DNA of 64,000 nt from Chara braunii (GCA_003427395.1 BFEA01000324.1:1004431-1068430), one strand, 5' to 3'. Shown: positions 1 through 12,500, counted from the first letter of the stretch. Made by a program: numbers and translations. Notes: a model not told the origin generated them from the letters alone.

Positions 1-54
<54 letters not shown>

Positions 55-154
55 AATTTCGTTCCATTTATTGATATGAGTGAGAGAGAGAGAGACAGAG
101 AGTGAGAGAAAGAAAGAAAGAAAGATGGAGAGAGAGGGAGGGAAGGGGGGCTAC

Positions 155-212
<58 letters not shown>

Positions 213-235
213 CAGAAAGAGAGAGAGGAGAGAGA
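1..235. repeat. (GA)n microsatellite, interrupted
   Basis: Two long GA runs (1-46 and about 161-210) are joined by GA-rich imperfect sequence. The predicted protein on the minus strand is only poly Leu-Ser from the repeat and is not a gene. Confidence 0.95.
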
Positions 236-689
236 TAAAGTTTCGCTCCATTTGTTGATATGACTGAGAGAGAGAGACATAAAGTGAGAGAGAAAAAAAA
301 ATACTTGTTCGGGTCTCTTGTATAGCCTTAGGAGTAGTTGTAGGGAGGTACCTCGATTATCTAGGGTCGTACCTGAATAGGTGCTTGGTACCGGTGCTCT
401 ACCCATTGAGGTATGTACTGGTATAGCACCGGTATTATCCAGGGTCCCTTGGCACTCTCCCCAATAGGTTATCCACATTCTTGGAGGTCATGCCACCAGA
501 CTAAAATCGTTGGTGAGGCCAGCCAAAAGAAAGAAAGAAAGTAAGTCACGATATCAACCGCATTGGCTCCCGCCTTTTTCACAAAAGGCGAGAGCCCCCC
601 CGACCACATCAAGCAGAAGTTAAAACAAAACAAAATCAAGAGACATATTGGGAACAATGTAAAATAACCCCGTGAACCGCCGAAACAGA
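236..689. other. unassigned non-coding stretch
   Basis: No open reading frame of convincing composition and no repeat partner elsewhere in the window were seen. A shorter GA-rich copy of the preceding motif (ATAAAGTTTCGCTCCATTTG, near 235-255) resembles bases 55-75, so the GA tract and its flank appear to be locally duplicated. Confidence 0.5.
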
Positions 690-1050
690 TGAGGTTGTGT
701 TGCCACCTCGCCGCTCAAGCCGGTTGCATAAGCCGTACTTTTCGTGGTCCCTTAGAAAAGGATACGTTCCCACGAGACACAACTTACCGTCCCTAAGGGG
801 TTGTCACTACCCTTAGGGGCGTATCCCTACCGAATTACAAACCCACATGCGAACTCTTTTAGATGCAATCGCAGAGATATATCAACCGAGGGTGTTTGCT
901 CGATTCCCTCTAGTATAGGTACACTTGGTTAAATGCCACGTGGGCCCGAACGTCGTCAGTCCCTTATGGCGCTGATCTCTCAAGTACAAAGCGGATGCCG
1001 GTCGACTAGGACGGTCTGAGCCAAGCACGAAACCCAAAATTAATCTTAGT
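690..1050 (+). repeat. diverged interspersed repeat R0, copy 1
   Basis: This stretch aligns by eye, same orientation, with about 12085-12500. Shared landmarks are a CCCTTAGG / CGTATCC block, then CCCACRTGCGAA, TTT..ATGCAATCG, a CGAG.G.GTTT.CTCGAT block and TAGGYAYAC. The two copies are clearly diverged. No coding potential is seen, and the family could be an old LTR or transposon end. Confidence 0.55.
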
Positions 1051-4000
1051 CCCTTAGACGCACAGTCAAAAGAAAGTTATAATAACCACATATAATTACA
1101 TCAAAAGGAGTTTACCGTAGCCGACAAGAATATATCAAATGTAAAATGATAACTGAAATAATTTAAATCATCATATGGTACATCCAATAACACAAGATCA
1201 AAATAAAACCCGACCACCTCGGATCGAACTCAATAATAAAAACAATTGTACTGAATCGCCAATGAAGAGTTGGGTTTGATAATAATCTTAATGCAGCCAA
1301 CAAGGTAATCGGGTTGCCTTAGTTTTGACTTGATGAGACACGTCGTCAAACCATTCATTCCACCTACCACCGACTTAAGATTAGACATGCATACCCGTCT
1401 TCATACATTTTTAATCTTCTTGGATGACAGACTGCTTTGCAAATGATACTTTATCAGGTGCATTCCTTGAAGTGTTACATATCTCACCCTCTAGGAAGTG
1501 CTCTAGGGTACTCCTCCTCCTCGCTCGAGCACAAAGCTCGGTTCTCATAAGTTGGGTCGTCGCAGAGTACTCCCTTGTAAAACGGTCCACTCTGAGTCTA
1601 TAACATGGCTGACTCCTAAAACAATGAACCCCTGTCCCAAATGTTTCCCAGCGAAAGAGAATGTGTCCATCACGATTATATTTTTTTATTGTTTTCATTC
1701 TTTGTAAGTTCAAGGTAACTTCAGCTAGACGGAACGAATCAGAAGAAAGGGAGAATGAGAACCTTTTGGACAGGTATATGAAGATAAGGTCATTTGGGAT
1801 AGAAAGGGTCAATCCAAAGGAAAATACTAAGTCTGATTATCTTCATCTTCATGATATTGACGAGTTTTTCCTACGGTACCCGTTTAAATTTTTCACTTTA
1901 AAATACAAGTGTTTTTAACATGCAGGCAGACGAAAGGTAGAAAAAGAATAATCATTTTTCTCATCTCAATTAAGCATTTACCACTCTCATTTGCAAGCAT
2001 CCTTCTTCCTACCTGCACACCAATGCGAAACGAACAAGTTGGAAAAAACAAGCAAAAATCTCATCCCTAAAGTTATACCTTTCCATTCACATGTATGACT
2101 CGCACAATTTTCCTCAATCTTTTCTTTCGAATATGCAAAACAAATAGGGTCAAGCAAAGTGTAGCTTTACACAAATGTGAAGGGAAATCAGAGTCAATCA
2201 ACTGACCTTGAGTGAAGTTATAAATGACTCACTCAAGAAAGTCAAACAATATAAAAAATCGGCTGCACAACTTGACAAGTTGCGGCCTTCTCACCAAAAA
2301 GTGGTTCACGTTCTCTCTCAAATGTTAAATGAGCAAAGGTTGGTCCAATAAAAAACTCAAGCGAGATAGTTTTCTATGAGGGTGTTCTCACACACGAGTT
2401 TCAAGTGGTCCGAACAGATAGTTTTCTATGAGGGTGTTCTCACACACGAGTTTCAAGTGGTCCGAACATCCCGAACTGCCCAACACAGTCACACTGCACC
2501 ACAATCTTTAAAGATTGTTGTAAATGAGAACATAGGTTCACACCACCTCAAATCACTGCATCCGTACCTGCGCCCCAACCTCAAACTTATCCCGACCGGT
2601 GCAAAATAATCTTAAGTTATCCCAGGTGGCTGAGTACTACCGCCCACAACACTAAATAGTCTCAATCGCTGCAGTCACCCGAGTCCCACACTCTAGAAAT
2701 ACGTTGCGCCGGTGTGCAAAACCGCACACACCATAAACTTTAACAACCACCACTCCGAACACACTCACACCAAATAGCCCTGTTGGTCCAAAATTCAGCA
2801 CTTCATGTTGGAACCCGTTCAAGATGTGCACCAACACATGTACCACGTTTAAACCACGTCGGATCACTCAATTCTCATCCGCTATATAAGTATTGCTCCA
2901 AAAACAAAATAACGCTGGTTACCCTTCACTGCACTTCAAAACCCAATCGCTTAGCAACACCACCATCTGATCACAAAAACAATCTCAATGTGCCAAAAAC
3001 ATTGGCAACACCTCCCCTCAATTTAGTGTTGTCGTACGCGCCGCAAATCGTCACCACCGTCATTAGAAAAAAAAACAACCTATTGTACCGCACAATTTCG
3101 GCAACACCTCCCTACAAAATATCACAGGAGCATCGAAAATTTATGCATCATAGCCCCCCTTTGGCACATTATTGTTGCCGCACCACATCACGGACGGCAA
3201 CCCCCCACACGTAAAAAAAAAAAATGGCTCCACAGACAACACTTTCTTTTACGTCACTCTCTTTCGCATGATCGGATCCTGACGCAATCAACCGGTTGTA
3301 GCACAAAATGCAGAAATGTGGCAGTGAGCTCCCAACCTTTGGCTATGCCTGCCCTTCTCTCACTCTCTACTCCCTTGCAGACCTCCACGAGCAACACCGC
3401 CCCTCACAGTGTCACGGTGATGGAGCTCAACTGACACTTGAAGTGCAAGTGAGCAACATCACAAGCTCAACAACTGTGAAGCATGTGTGAGAGCTGCTTA
3501 CTTTTATAGCCAGTTGAAGGACTGTGGGCAACAACTTGCCCCACAGTAAAAAAATTGGAACTGGCTTGGGCCCTTGATCTGACTCGTGACCAAGGGCCAC
3601 AAGCCTTGATGTTCCCCTAGGGGAACAAAGGCCTACCAATTCCAGAAGCATCTGACTTTTTTCCCAAGCCATATGCTTCAGGAAATGGATGTACCCAACG
3701 AAATGCGCAGCCTGTTCAAAAACCGAACAGGCGCAATACACACACACCTAGTCATTATCGTGGCCACATACGTGACCGTCACGGTTTCCTTTCTTCCTTT
3801 TTTTTTCCCATTTTTGTCGTTGTTGTTGTTTTACCTACCCCCCTCCTTTCTCTATGTGTGTGGCAGCTTGTCATTCAAAAATAAACGGCCAACCCCTCCC
3901 CCGTGAAACTAGAGTCAAACTCAACAGGGGCTTCTCCTCTTTACCCCACTCGCGCCTGTACCTAAGCGCCAGGTGCAGATGCCAATCTGCAGCCCATTGA

Positions 4001-4058
4001 CCAAGACAAACGGGCCCATGCAACCTTGACACGACGGGGAGAAGAAAAATAAGAAATA
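1051..4058. other. unassigned stretch, no supported gene
   Basis: About 3 kb without a convincing gene. Short ORFs on both strands (1411-1812 minus, 2783-3214 plus, 3427-3747 minus) have low-complexity or unremarkable composition and no motif I recognise. A perfect 52-bp tandem duplication lies at 2365-2468. The remainder is AT-rich with short C-rich patches. Confidence 0.45.
2365..2468. repeat. 52-bp perfect tandem duplication
   Basis: Bases 2365-2416 and 2417-2468 are the same 52 bases in direct orientation, each starting GATAGTTTTCTATGAGGGTG. Exact identity points to a recent slippage or repair event. Confidence 0.95.
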
Positions 4059-4066
4059 TATATATA

Positions 4067-4152
4067 CAGGGTTGCCGGCGTTCGGGACGGGCCGAACGCC
4101 CGAACGTACGGGACCCCTTCGGAAGGCGTTCAGCCGTTCAAGCCGAACGCGG

Positions 4153-4185
<33 letters not shown>

Positions 4186-4839
4186 AAACAAAAAGTTTTT
4201 AAAAAATTCCGAAAAAAGACATATGTTATGGAGAAAAATAAACTAAACAACATTTGCCTGGGCACTACATCCAAATGCTTTACCAAATTGGAATTAAAAA
4301 TCAAATACAGAAAATAAACACTATGATAAAAATAAGAAAATATAAAAATAGAATTACAATGAGTGAGCGTGCTAGCACCTTTTGGATACCGCCATCTTTG
4401 CCGATTTTTAATTATTGTTTGCCATTGACAAATACCCTGAAAATTTACAGATATGTAGTTTACATAATCAATAACTCATTAAAATATTTTCAAAAAATAA
4501 TAAAATTGTTTAGGCCCCAAAATAAAGTGAAAACAAAAAGTTAAAAGCGAAAAAAAACAAAATAGTCGGTGGGTTTTCACGTTTTGACACCCCCATCTTT
4601 GACGATTTTTAATGTTTTTTTTTGGCTTAGCATAATGGCGTCAAAATTTATAGGCATGTAGGTTACATCATAGAGAACTCACAAAAAATAATTCAGAAAA
4701 AAAAACTTATTTTTAGGCCCCGAAAATTATTTTGGCGAGGGCCGAACCTGGAGATGTTCGGACCCTAAACGGGACCCCGAACGCCCGAACGTTCGGGGGC
4801 CAGCCCGGGGCCCCCCGAACATTCGGTCAGGTAACCCTG
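4067..4839. mobile_element. hAT-like non-autonomous DNA transposon
   Basis: The ends are inverted: the left starts CAGGGTTGCC, and the right, read on the other strand, starts CAGGGTTACC. They are flanked on both sides by TATATATA, an 8-bp repeat of the size hAT transposases produce, although the (TA)n context makes its exact length uncertain. CAGGG-type termini are common in hAT elements. Subterminal DNA is GC-rich with repeated CGAACGTTCGGG palindromes. The AT-rich middle holds two diverged direct copies of roughly 150 bp (4378-4530 and 4577-4735), both containing a CCATCTTTG.CGATTTTTAAT block and ending TTTAGGCCCC. No transposase ORF is present. An A-homopolymer lies near 4152-4183. Confidence 0.7.
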
Positions 4840-5004
4840 TATATATATATATATATATATATAATACCCACGTACCAAGCTTTTGCGAACGGATACCGTC
4901 GTCTCCTTGCCAAGGAATGAGGTCGTTGCACTTCACATTGCGCCATCTGTCGCTTTATTTTTTATTTATTTATTTTTTGTCTCCATTGACATATGCCAAC
5001 AGTC

Positions 5005-5075
5005 GTATTTCGAGGCTAGCCCACGAATTGTTGAAATACAGACTTGAGTTCGAGTCCAGGGGCGACCACCATTGT
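5005..5075 (+). repeat. tRNA-derived SINE fragment
   Basis: It contains the string GTTGAAATACAGAC followed by TTGAGTTCGAGTCC, a B-box-like T-arm. The same GTTGAAATACAGAC plus AAGTTCGAATCC arrangement occurs on the minus strand near 51990-52045. The A-box side here (GGCTAGCCCACGAATTG) is degenerate. It is probably a SINE relic, not a functional tRNA gene. Confidence 0.5.
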
Positions 5076-5404
5076 GAGGATAGGTCTCACTTCATTACTC
5101 ACCAAATATGCAAAATGAGAATTAATCTTCTTCTATAACATGTAAAGATACACCACCATGAATGTTTCCCCCTATTGCAACCCGTTCACCGAAACGAACG
5201 GGTACACACTTCATTAGAACATGGGGGTAATCTAAAGAGGCAAAATCTTAAAAAAATAAAAGAATCTAACAGAAAAAACAACAAAAATAAAAAATTACCT
5301 TAAAAGAAAATGGTCGCCCGTAAAAATTGGTACCTGCACAAATTTTTGGGGCTATAAGTCCCTCTTAGTTTTTTACGCACCACATGTCAACGGTCATTTC
5401 AAAC

Positions 5405-5465
5405 CACGTACCATTTCAACCACGGTTTGTCAATATAGAGGCCCGAGTTCAAGTCCCGAAGGACT
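5405..5465 (+). repeat. tRNA-like SINE relic
   Basis: GTTTGTCAATATAGAGGC followed by CCGAGTTCAAGTCCCGA resembles the anticodon and T-arm part of the SINE family at 5005-5075. There is no full cloverleaf. Confidence 0.4.
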
Positions 5466-5850
5466 CGAACTCGAAAAGAACTTGGACCAATTCTCGATTT
5501 ATATGTCTCATCCTTGCGTAGGAGCCATCAATCCGCGCGGCCAAAATTGGCAGAGCGATATGAAGATCTCGCGGTCGAAATCAACCATGCTCCATTACTG
5601 TGGCCTGCTTTGGTTACATGAGTTGCTTCATTAAAGGAGTTAGCCCAGTTGGGGCATCTTGGCCTCGTTCCTCATATTTGCATTGTATCAACAGGGCTAG
5701 CTCCCACTACGAGAATAGTAGGAACAACTCCTCTATATGTGGAACTTTAACATAGTCACTACTCCTGCCTGTGGCCCAACAGACCTTGCTTGCTGACTCT
5801 TTTCTCGTTGACTGGTCACGTTGTCAGGCGGCCACAAGCAGTGCGCCGCC

Positions 5851-8800
5851 TGAAATCTGCGGCTTTGGGGCTTAGGCTCAGGGACAAGTCCGTGTTTTGA
5901 CGGTACTCTGGAATGACCAGGCAACAAAAATTAGGGGAACTCAGGGCACCCCTGATTTTGGGCGCACTGAACCCTACGAGTAAACCTCAAAGATGGCAAG
6001 ATGGGTGGCCGCACTCGGCGAATCTAGAGACCATCATTTCCAACTGTTCCGAGGGTTAGACCCGGATTGGCATGCCGCGGAGAGGCATCGCGGGAATAAA
6101 CCTCGCCTTAACGTTTTTGCAGCATATGACCGGGGCCAAAATGAGGCCTCAAATTTTTGACTATTTTACTACCATAATTAGAGATGGGAAAAAGGGACTA
6201 AGACCAGTAGGGGAGAAGGAAAAAACATAATATCCCTTAATTTCTTTATTTTACACGACATTTAAATCTAGGGGGAAAACCCTTGTATTTTATGATCTCG
6301 GCAATGAATTTAAAAAAAACATAGAGAAAGATTAAAAATGGAAAAGGGAAGAAGAAACAAAAGAAATTCGTTCATTTATTTAAACATTCTCAGAAATTAA
6401 TTTTGGGGAATTTACGGTTGTTTTACTATTTCCGACAATAGAGTTAAGAAAAAGGAAGAATGATTTAAAAAACAATGAAAGGGACGGGAACCGATGACAA
6501 TTGGGAGATGGGCCTAATTTCGCCTTGATTACCGCCATCAGCTCTGACCCCGGATTCATCACTTCCTTTGGATTCTAACAGATTTCACTACTGCCGATGG
6601 TCGAGATTCCCTGCGTCGCTTTCCCTGGTTTGCCTGATTACTAACATTACCGCAGTTGGGGTGTTCAGAGAGCGGGACTCGCATGGACAACATGGGGTGG
6701 TGCTACCTTGGGCCGACAGTAAGGTATTTGGCTCGGGACGGATACATGGTTCGAAGAGGTTCGGAATTGATTTTCAGAATCGACACCCTCACGGTGGAAT
6801 GTGTATGGTTCGGGACTTTTACGGATGTTTATTTCGGGTTCGGACACGTCGGTAAGACTCAATATCAGGTTTGGGGCAGCTGCGGTGAATTCTTCTCAAG
6901 ACCGAGGCCGCTACGACAGTTATTCCAGGTTTGGAACCTCGGCGACAGTTTGAATTCAGGCCCGGAAACGTTGCGGCATTCTATATAAGGTACGGGACTA
7001 TCACCGTGGGTTATTTTCAGATAATCATCACGGATATTTGCCTCACAGTTGCGGCATCGACACAGTGATTTATCTCGGGTCGAGCACTACCGGGGCGGCA
7101 TATTTCGGCTCCGGCACCGTTACGGCTGCTTAGTTCGGGACCGGGGCAGGTTCGGCGTTACCCGCGCCCTACGGTATTCAGTGCGGGCAGGTGCGACCAC
7201 GTACCGGAACGGTATGTTTCGGGGCCGGCACCTTCACGGTGGTTTACTTCAGGCCAGGGATTGACGCGGCATTTATTTCAGGTTCGAGGCGGTATGATGG
7301 CAATTCGGCCTAACTGATACGGTACAGTAATACTTGCGCTGCGGCTGTCGCGCACAAAGGGAGGCTGCGAGTGGGACAGAATGGGGGGGGGGGCCTAAGG
7401 CACACGTGCAAGGTGTACCCCGCCTCAGTAGGTACGAGGAGTCCACGCCCAGGCGGTTGCAGCAGCCAGGGACGAAGTGGCCCGGGGTGGATGACTGAGC
7501 CCGACAGTATATGGGGAGGAAAGTTGGGCTGAGACAGTGATGCGTTCGCACGGAGAGGAGTGCAACATGCAAGGTGTACGCAGCGGCCTGCGTCGAGCGA
7601 GGAGAACGAACGGAGGGCGAACGGGCGAGCGAGGCGTACTCCGCCCACTTGTCAGCACCCGTAAACAGCCAGTTGGAAGGAAACGGGGAAGGAGCGCATG
7701 GTGCGCCCTGCTCGGATCGCTGCTTGTCTATGTGGGGAAAGTCGCAGGAGGGAAAACGATAGGGAGGCGTGCAGGACGTGCTCAGTGCCCCTTTACCGCC
7801 TGTCTGATTGGAGTTGTGACAGGGCATGAGCAAGGATTGGGAAGGTGGCTCGGGAGAGTACTGAAGTGGCATGCGCAGCGGGTGCGCGGCTCTGGGCGCC
7901 AGAAGAGAAGAAGCAGTTCCTCCGCGCTCGTTTAGTGATTCTGTATTGGGTGCAAGCGGAATCGAGCAGGAAGGGGATGTGCTACTCTCGTGAGAGCGAC
8001 TCTCACTGCGACTCGGGGCGAAACAAGTAAACTCCAGCGCGCGGTGGCCTAGATGAATTTGACTCTAATATCGATCTCTGTTGGGAAAGTGCCTGTTCGA
8101 ACGACGCCAGGGAGGTAAGTTCCTCTCTGAGCGCGCGGTGAGAGCAGGCAAGCCTGACCAGGCGAGCGATGAATCTTGACTGGCTCGCGCGAGCCTGAAG
8201 CCCGTGCCCACTCGTTTGCAAGCAGGCTGTCGCTGAGGGCCGAGCCGCGACAGGGAGAAACAAAACAATCGGCGCACTGGAGGGCACAACTCATCTTCGA
8301 ACTCATGGAGTGAGAGGGAATGTACTTCTGTGCTCTGTTGTCAGAGCACGCGACCGTGCCTCGCGATTCGTCCAAATAACGTATAGGGAGTATAATCAAC
8401 TGACGGTTGATCTGCCTGAGTCATTGCAAAAGCGACGGTAAGGGAGCACCAATGGATCGCTTCACAGTCCATATGAGGGTACAATCGAAAAACGGTGAGT
8501 GAGAATTGTCCTTCTCCCGCACATGGGCTAATCATCTCTAGGGGCCCACGAGGATAAACCGCTTGAAGATGTCCGTGGTCAATCCGCTCGGCCTGCTCCA
8601 AATCTTCAGCGAGTTCGAGGCAGCAGCCTGCATGAAGACTGAACGCGTCTGTCTCACCCTGACGAAAGAAAACGTTATGGACGACCCCTCGGTGCGAGAA
8701 GCAGGGTTTTGTTGAGTGATGTGTATTTGTGATCTGGGCTGAGTGGTATAGTGATTGAAAGAACTGTGAAACGGGCAGTTGGGAATGTGGGTAACTAGTT

Positions 8801-9879
8801 AGGTGAGACTCGATGGACGGTGAGACAGTGCAGCGTGAACTTCCGAGTTAATTAAAATCGTTAATCTCTTTTTTATTATCTGATTGACTGAACATGACAA
8901 CGTTGTTATGATGATCTGAGCGCGACTGGCGAACACTCAACCGGTACATGCTGATATTGGTAAACAAATTACTCTGACTGCACACCTGGTACGAATCCCG
9001 CCTAAACAGGTGCTGACGTAAGTTGAGCGGAAAATATCTGTAGGTACCTTGAAGCTCGTTGACCCCGAGTTCCACTTCGCCGACTGTCAAGTGGTGAAAG
9101 GACGATATCTTGACCTTCCATGACTTTTCTGGTGAGACGCCCTTCATCCAGACGTAAAAGCGGGGAAAAGGGAAGAAACGAACCTGACGCTACAAGTAAG
9201 CCCGATTCGTATCCTGCGTGTGAATATGTGAGTGTGTATGTGGGAGAGAGAGAACAACAAGGGGGGAACAAAAAGAAAGATCAGCGGGAGAGAAACAGGG
9301 AGAAAGACAGAGAGAGAGTACCGTGCAAGAGAGAAAAGAGGTAGAGAGGAAACTGTGAGAGGGAGGGAAACAGATCAGAAAAAGGATGACTAGTGAAAGA
9401 GGAAGCGTGAGTCGTCGATCAACTGCGCGCTTGGGAAACTGTGTTATCTTGTAATTCCTGTTGGAAAAGAAGTGCCTTCTGAAACTGAGTGAAGTTAGAA
9501 ATTGGTCAATCAGTTGACTGCTACGCCAATCGCTGTATTAGTTCGCTAATTGTTGAAACTTGTCGTTGTGAGCACTTACTAATCGAATGATTATCAGTCG
9601 AACCCTGCTGTTGAACGAGCTTGCCACCAATTGGGTAACTGTTGAAACTTACTGCAGTGCGAACTTGCCAGCCTGTTGGATAACTGTCAAGGCTTGTTGT
9701 TGTGTTAACACCCATACTCATCAAAGATCACTGAAACAGAGATAGGGTGCTCAACCGAAATCTCTACCACCCTTCGCTAGAGAATGCCGAGGACCTCGGA
9801 AGAGGGCGCGGCGAGTGACAGGCGCCATAGCTCCTGGCTTCGGCGAACTGCAGGTGACCCCTCCCCGGGTTACCTTACA
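5851..9879 (+). repeat. 5' LTR of element A
   Basis: It begins TGAAATCTGC. The chosen end, CCTTACA at 9879, gives TG...CA termini and puts the primer site 5 nt downstream. Bases 5851-9074 have a close copy at 33001-36240; I estimate above 90% identity over compared stretches, with scattered substitutions and small indels. Bases 9075-9879 have no partner because the 3' copy stops early. A degenerate array of about 50-nt phrases around TTATTTCGGGTTCGG and ACGGTGG spans roughly 6650-7290. ORFs inside the LTR are treated as chance ORFs. Confidence 0.8.
6983..6989 (+). promoter_or_regulatory. candidate TATA box in the 5' LTR
   Basis: TATATAA within GCATTCTATATAAGG is a possible core promoter for element A. 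The 3' LTR has CTATATCAGG at the same place (near 34138), so the box is altered there. No transcription start can be read from sequence alone. Confidence 0.35.
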
Positions 9880-9884
9880 AACTT

Positions 9885-9902
9885 TGGCGCCGTTGCCGGG
9901 GA
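9885..9902 (+). promoter_or_regulatory. primer binding site for tRNA-Asp
   Basis: TGGCGCCGTTGCCGGGGA is complementary to the 3' end of plant tRNA-Asp(GTC) over 18 nt. It follows the LTR end after the spacer AACTT, as in Athila/Tat elements. This fixes the plus orientation of element A and the right edge of its 5' LTR. Confidence 0.9.
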
Positions 9903-11846
9903 GGGGAGCAGCACCCCCAAGGCCGCGGCCTTCCCCAATCAATGGGGGTGCGCGGGCTGATTAGTCCAAGTACTAATTAGTTCGTTTTCTTGATTAGTTC
10001 TGTTTTTGATAATTTTTCGAATTAGTTTTTCCTTAAATATCTCGCAATCCCCGCATTTTCGCGCGAAGTACGCAAGGGTCAAAGTTCGTCTTCTCGACGA
10101 GGCGAACGTTATGAGAAGTTTCTTGCTGAAATTTAATTGTCAGATTTTGAGATAACGAATTTTCTTCAATTTTTTATTTATTATTTAGGAATTTTCATCT
10201 TTTTCTTTTTTAATTTTTGCGGAAAATAAGTTCATAATTTTGAAATAACCCCTTGGACCAAATTTGTTAAGTTTATTTTTTTCGTCGTTTTGATACCTTG
10301 GACGAGGCAAACGGAGATGGTTGGAGGCAAAAACGGTAAGTAACAGCAAAGAAAAACTAAGTAAAACAAAAGTTAAATATTTAATTTCTTTAAAATTTCG
10401 TGTAAACTACCATAAAAGGGATTATGAAAAAGTGTTCCGACAAAGTTTTTGCAGACTTTGAGTGAAGTTAATGAAAAAAGTTTTGGGACGGAACGAGTTT
10501 TGGAGGAGAGCGTGCGGTTGCGCGCGAAGCTCCCAAAACCCTAGTTAGTTAAACCCTAATTAGGGGAAGTCTTAATCAGGGTTTTGGGGTCGGATAACCA
10601 CCTCGAAGAGGAAGGATAATATACAGAGAATATTTTGCCTTTTGCATTCTTCGGCGTTTTTTTTTTTTGTATAATTAATTTTAAAAAAATACTAAAAATA
10701 ACGGGAAGGAATTAATTAAATTTTGTTTTATTTTTTTTTTTTAATTCTGACGTCATTTATTTCGGGATATTAAGTTAGGGGCGGAAGCTCCGAACCCCAT
10801 CCCAACGGGGGGAGGGGAAACACTGCTCAAAATTTTTCGAAGATTTTGTGTAATATTTCGAATTAATTAGGAAATAATTAGAGAAAATGCTCAAAATTTG
10901 ATTAAAAATTGATATTTTCCATTGATTTTTTTTCTTTTTTCTTTTTCTTTTGCTATACTCCTTCGGCGGTTATTTTGAGGCCTTCGGCTATACCCCATCC
11001 CCACGGGGGAAGGCGAAGTGCTACAGAATCTTTTGGGGACCCTTGAGGTTGAGGAATTTCGCCTAAAGATATATACAAGGGATATAAGTGTATGTAAAAT
11101 AAGGAAGGGGGTGTATCTTACGTAAACGTAAAATTTTGTAAATTAAATACAGTTAAATACAGAAAAATTCCCCAGGTAGGAAAAGGGGAAGGGAATCGGA
11201 GTAGAAAAAATATAGGGCTGTTCCCTTACCCCCTCTTAAGGGTTGGGGCCAGTAACAGGAAATTTTTCCTAATTAAAATTATTTATTTGGTATTTATATA
11301 ATATAAATTCAAATAAATAGATAGTGTGAGGCGGAGAGAGAAACATACTCGCCGCACCACTCTCTAAGGGAAACCTTGTACGCCCCTAGACAGTGGTGGA
11401 CAGCCAGTAGGTTTCTGGAGATTAAAAGTTTTTTTTTATTTAAATTTATTAAAATTCCTTAAAAAAAATATCGAAATGGCTTAGAAAGATGGCGAAAGAA
11501 GGTGAAGGCCTTCTAATTTTGATTCTGAGATAGTGGTGGACACTTGTACTCCTGAGGGGTGACCGGAGCAGTCGGAAGCAGCGTTCCCTCGAACAGAGCA
11601 CACGCCTTGTATTCGAGGGAACTCGACTATAGGGCCTGTTGCCTTGTTTAGACCCGGGACTCCGCCCTTAGCACCATAGGGGACCCTTGGGATAGTTAGG
11701 AGATAGATCGACAGCGTGATATCGGGGCTCCCAACGAAGGGAGGCGAAGCGCTGCCGAAATTTTCATAGGAACGACAACCTTCTTCTGCTAACTTTCACC
11801 TTCTCTACCCGTCCCTCTTACTACGCACTCTCTAGCCATCGGTCGG
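9903..11846 (+). other. untranslated leader of element A
   Basis: About 1.9 kb between the primer site and the first ORF with no coding potential. It is AT-rich but punctuated by GC-rich hairpin-like modules of the form CCCC.TCCC.ACGGGGG followed by a purine stretch, an (A)CTGC/GCTAC block and AAATTTT or AATCTTTT. Copies lie near 10797-10850, 10991-11036 and 11725-11775. They could be RNA packaging or translation structures; this is inference. Confidence 0.5.
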
Positions 11847-12023
11847 ATGTGGCCGCAGGCGCAGGTGGAGGTCTATGAGGTCAGCAGCGCTTGGGACGTG
11901 GAGCCCCCTGAACTCATAAAAGGGGACTTGGTGGAGCTCACGATTCCCGCGCGCAGCGTCCGATATGCTGACGGCCAGTTTGCGTGGAGGTCAATAGTCT
12001 TGTCTGCGGACGTGTGGCTTTAG
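11847..12023 (+). pseudogene. extra ORF 1 of element A, N-terminal part
   Basis: A 58-codon ORF starting ATG TGG CCG and ending TAG. It aligns with the start of the ORF at 25628: shared features are PPE, then D.V.L..PAR.V, then W.S.VL..D followed by L and the W-T pair of an LWT motif. At the W of LWT this copy has TAG, explained by TGG to TAG. Homology stops two codons later, where foreign DNA begins, and resumes at 24749 with IVRAYLYL, matching the VIETFEL stretch of the paralogue. So this is the 5' half of a gene cut by the insertion 12032-24746. The function is unknown. Confidence 0.65.
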
Positions 12024-12084
12024 ACGCATAGAGAGCACCGGTGTCGCGCGCGGCGGTCCCACACCCTAGATGCAAAGTAGTTTT

Positions 12085-12500
12085 GTGTCGGACCTCACGG
12101 TCGTGTCACGCAGGAGTTTTTTTTTTTTTTTTTTTGTCACTTTATGAAATACCAACTCCGACCGTGTGCGCATGCTATACCTCTCGCGACTCCCTACGAC
12201 AGGTTAGGGATCCCGCGAGGTACAACATACCTCCACCTGCGGGAGCTGTCACCATCCCTTAGGTGGACGTATCCTTGCTGAGCTACTGACCCACGTGCGA
12301 AGGCTTTTCCATGCAATCGAAGAGGTAGGTCAGCCGAGCGCGTTTTCTCGATCGCCGTAGCATAGGCATACGTGCGGTAGAACGCCTTAAGACTGACCTG
12401 TATGTCAAGCCCCGAGATGCTAACTCTCCGGACCGATTATCTAATCAGGTCGACTTCTCGGACAGTCTTCCACGCTTAGCTAGCTTAAGACAAGGACTCT
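12085..12500 (+). repeat. diverged interspersed repeat R0, copy 2
   Basis: Partner of 690-1050 in the same orientation, with shared blocks CCCTTAGG..., CCCACGTGCGAA, ATGCAATCG, CTCGATCG and TAGGCATAC. It lies just inside the left edge of the nested insertion. A T-homopolymer (12118-12135) interrupts the alignment. No coding potential. Confidence 0.55.

Larger units (their letters stand above)
4840..5850. other. intergenic stretch with tRNA-like fragments
   Basis: No supported gene. Two tRNA-like T-arm segments (about 5005-5075 and 5405-5465) suggest old SINE insertions. The sequence then runs into the TG start of the element A LTR at 5851. Confidence 0.5.

Noticed and set aside
7273-7935. 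ORFs on both strands inside the LTRs of element A (also the matching ones at 34442-35101)
   Set aside because: Overlapping ORFs in several frames in GC-rich LTR DNA, with frames that differ between the two LTR copies; no motif.
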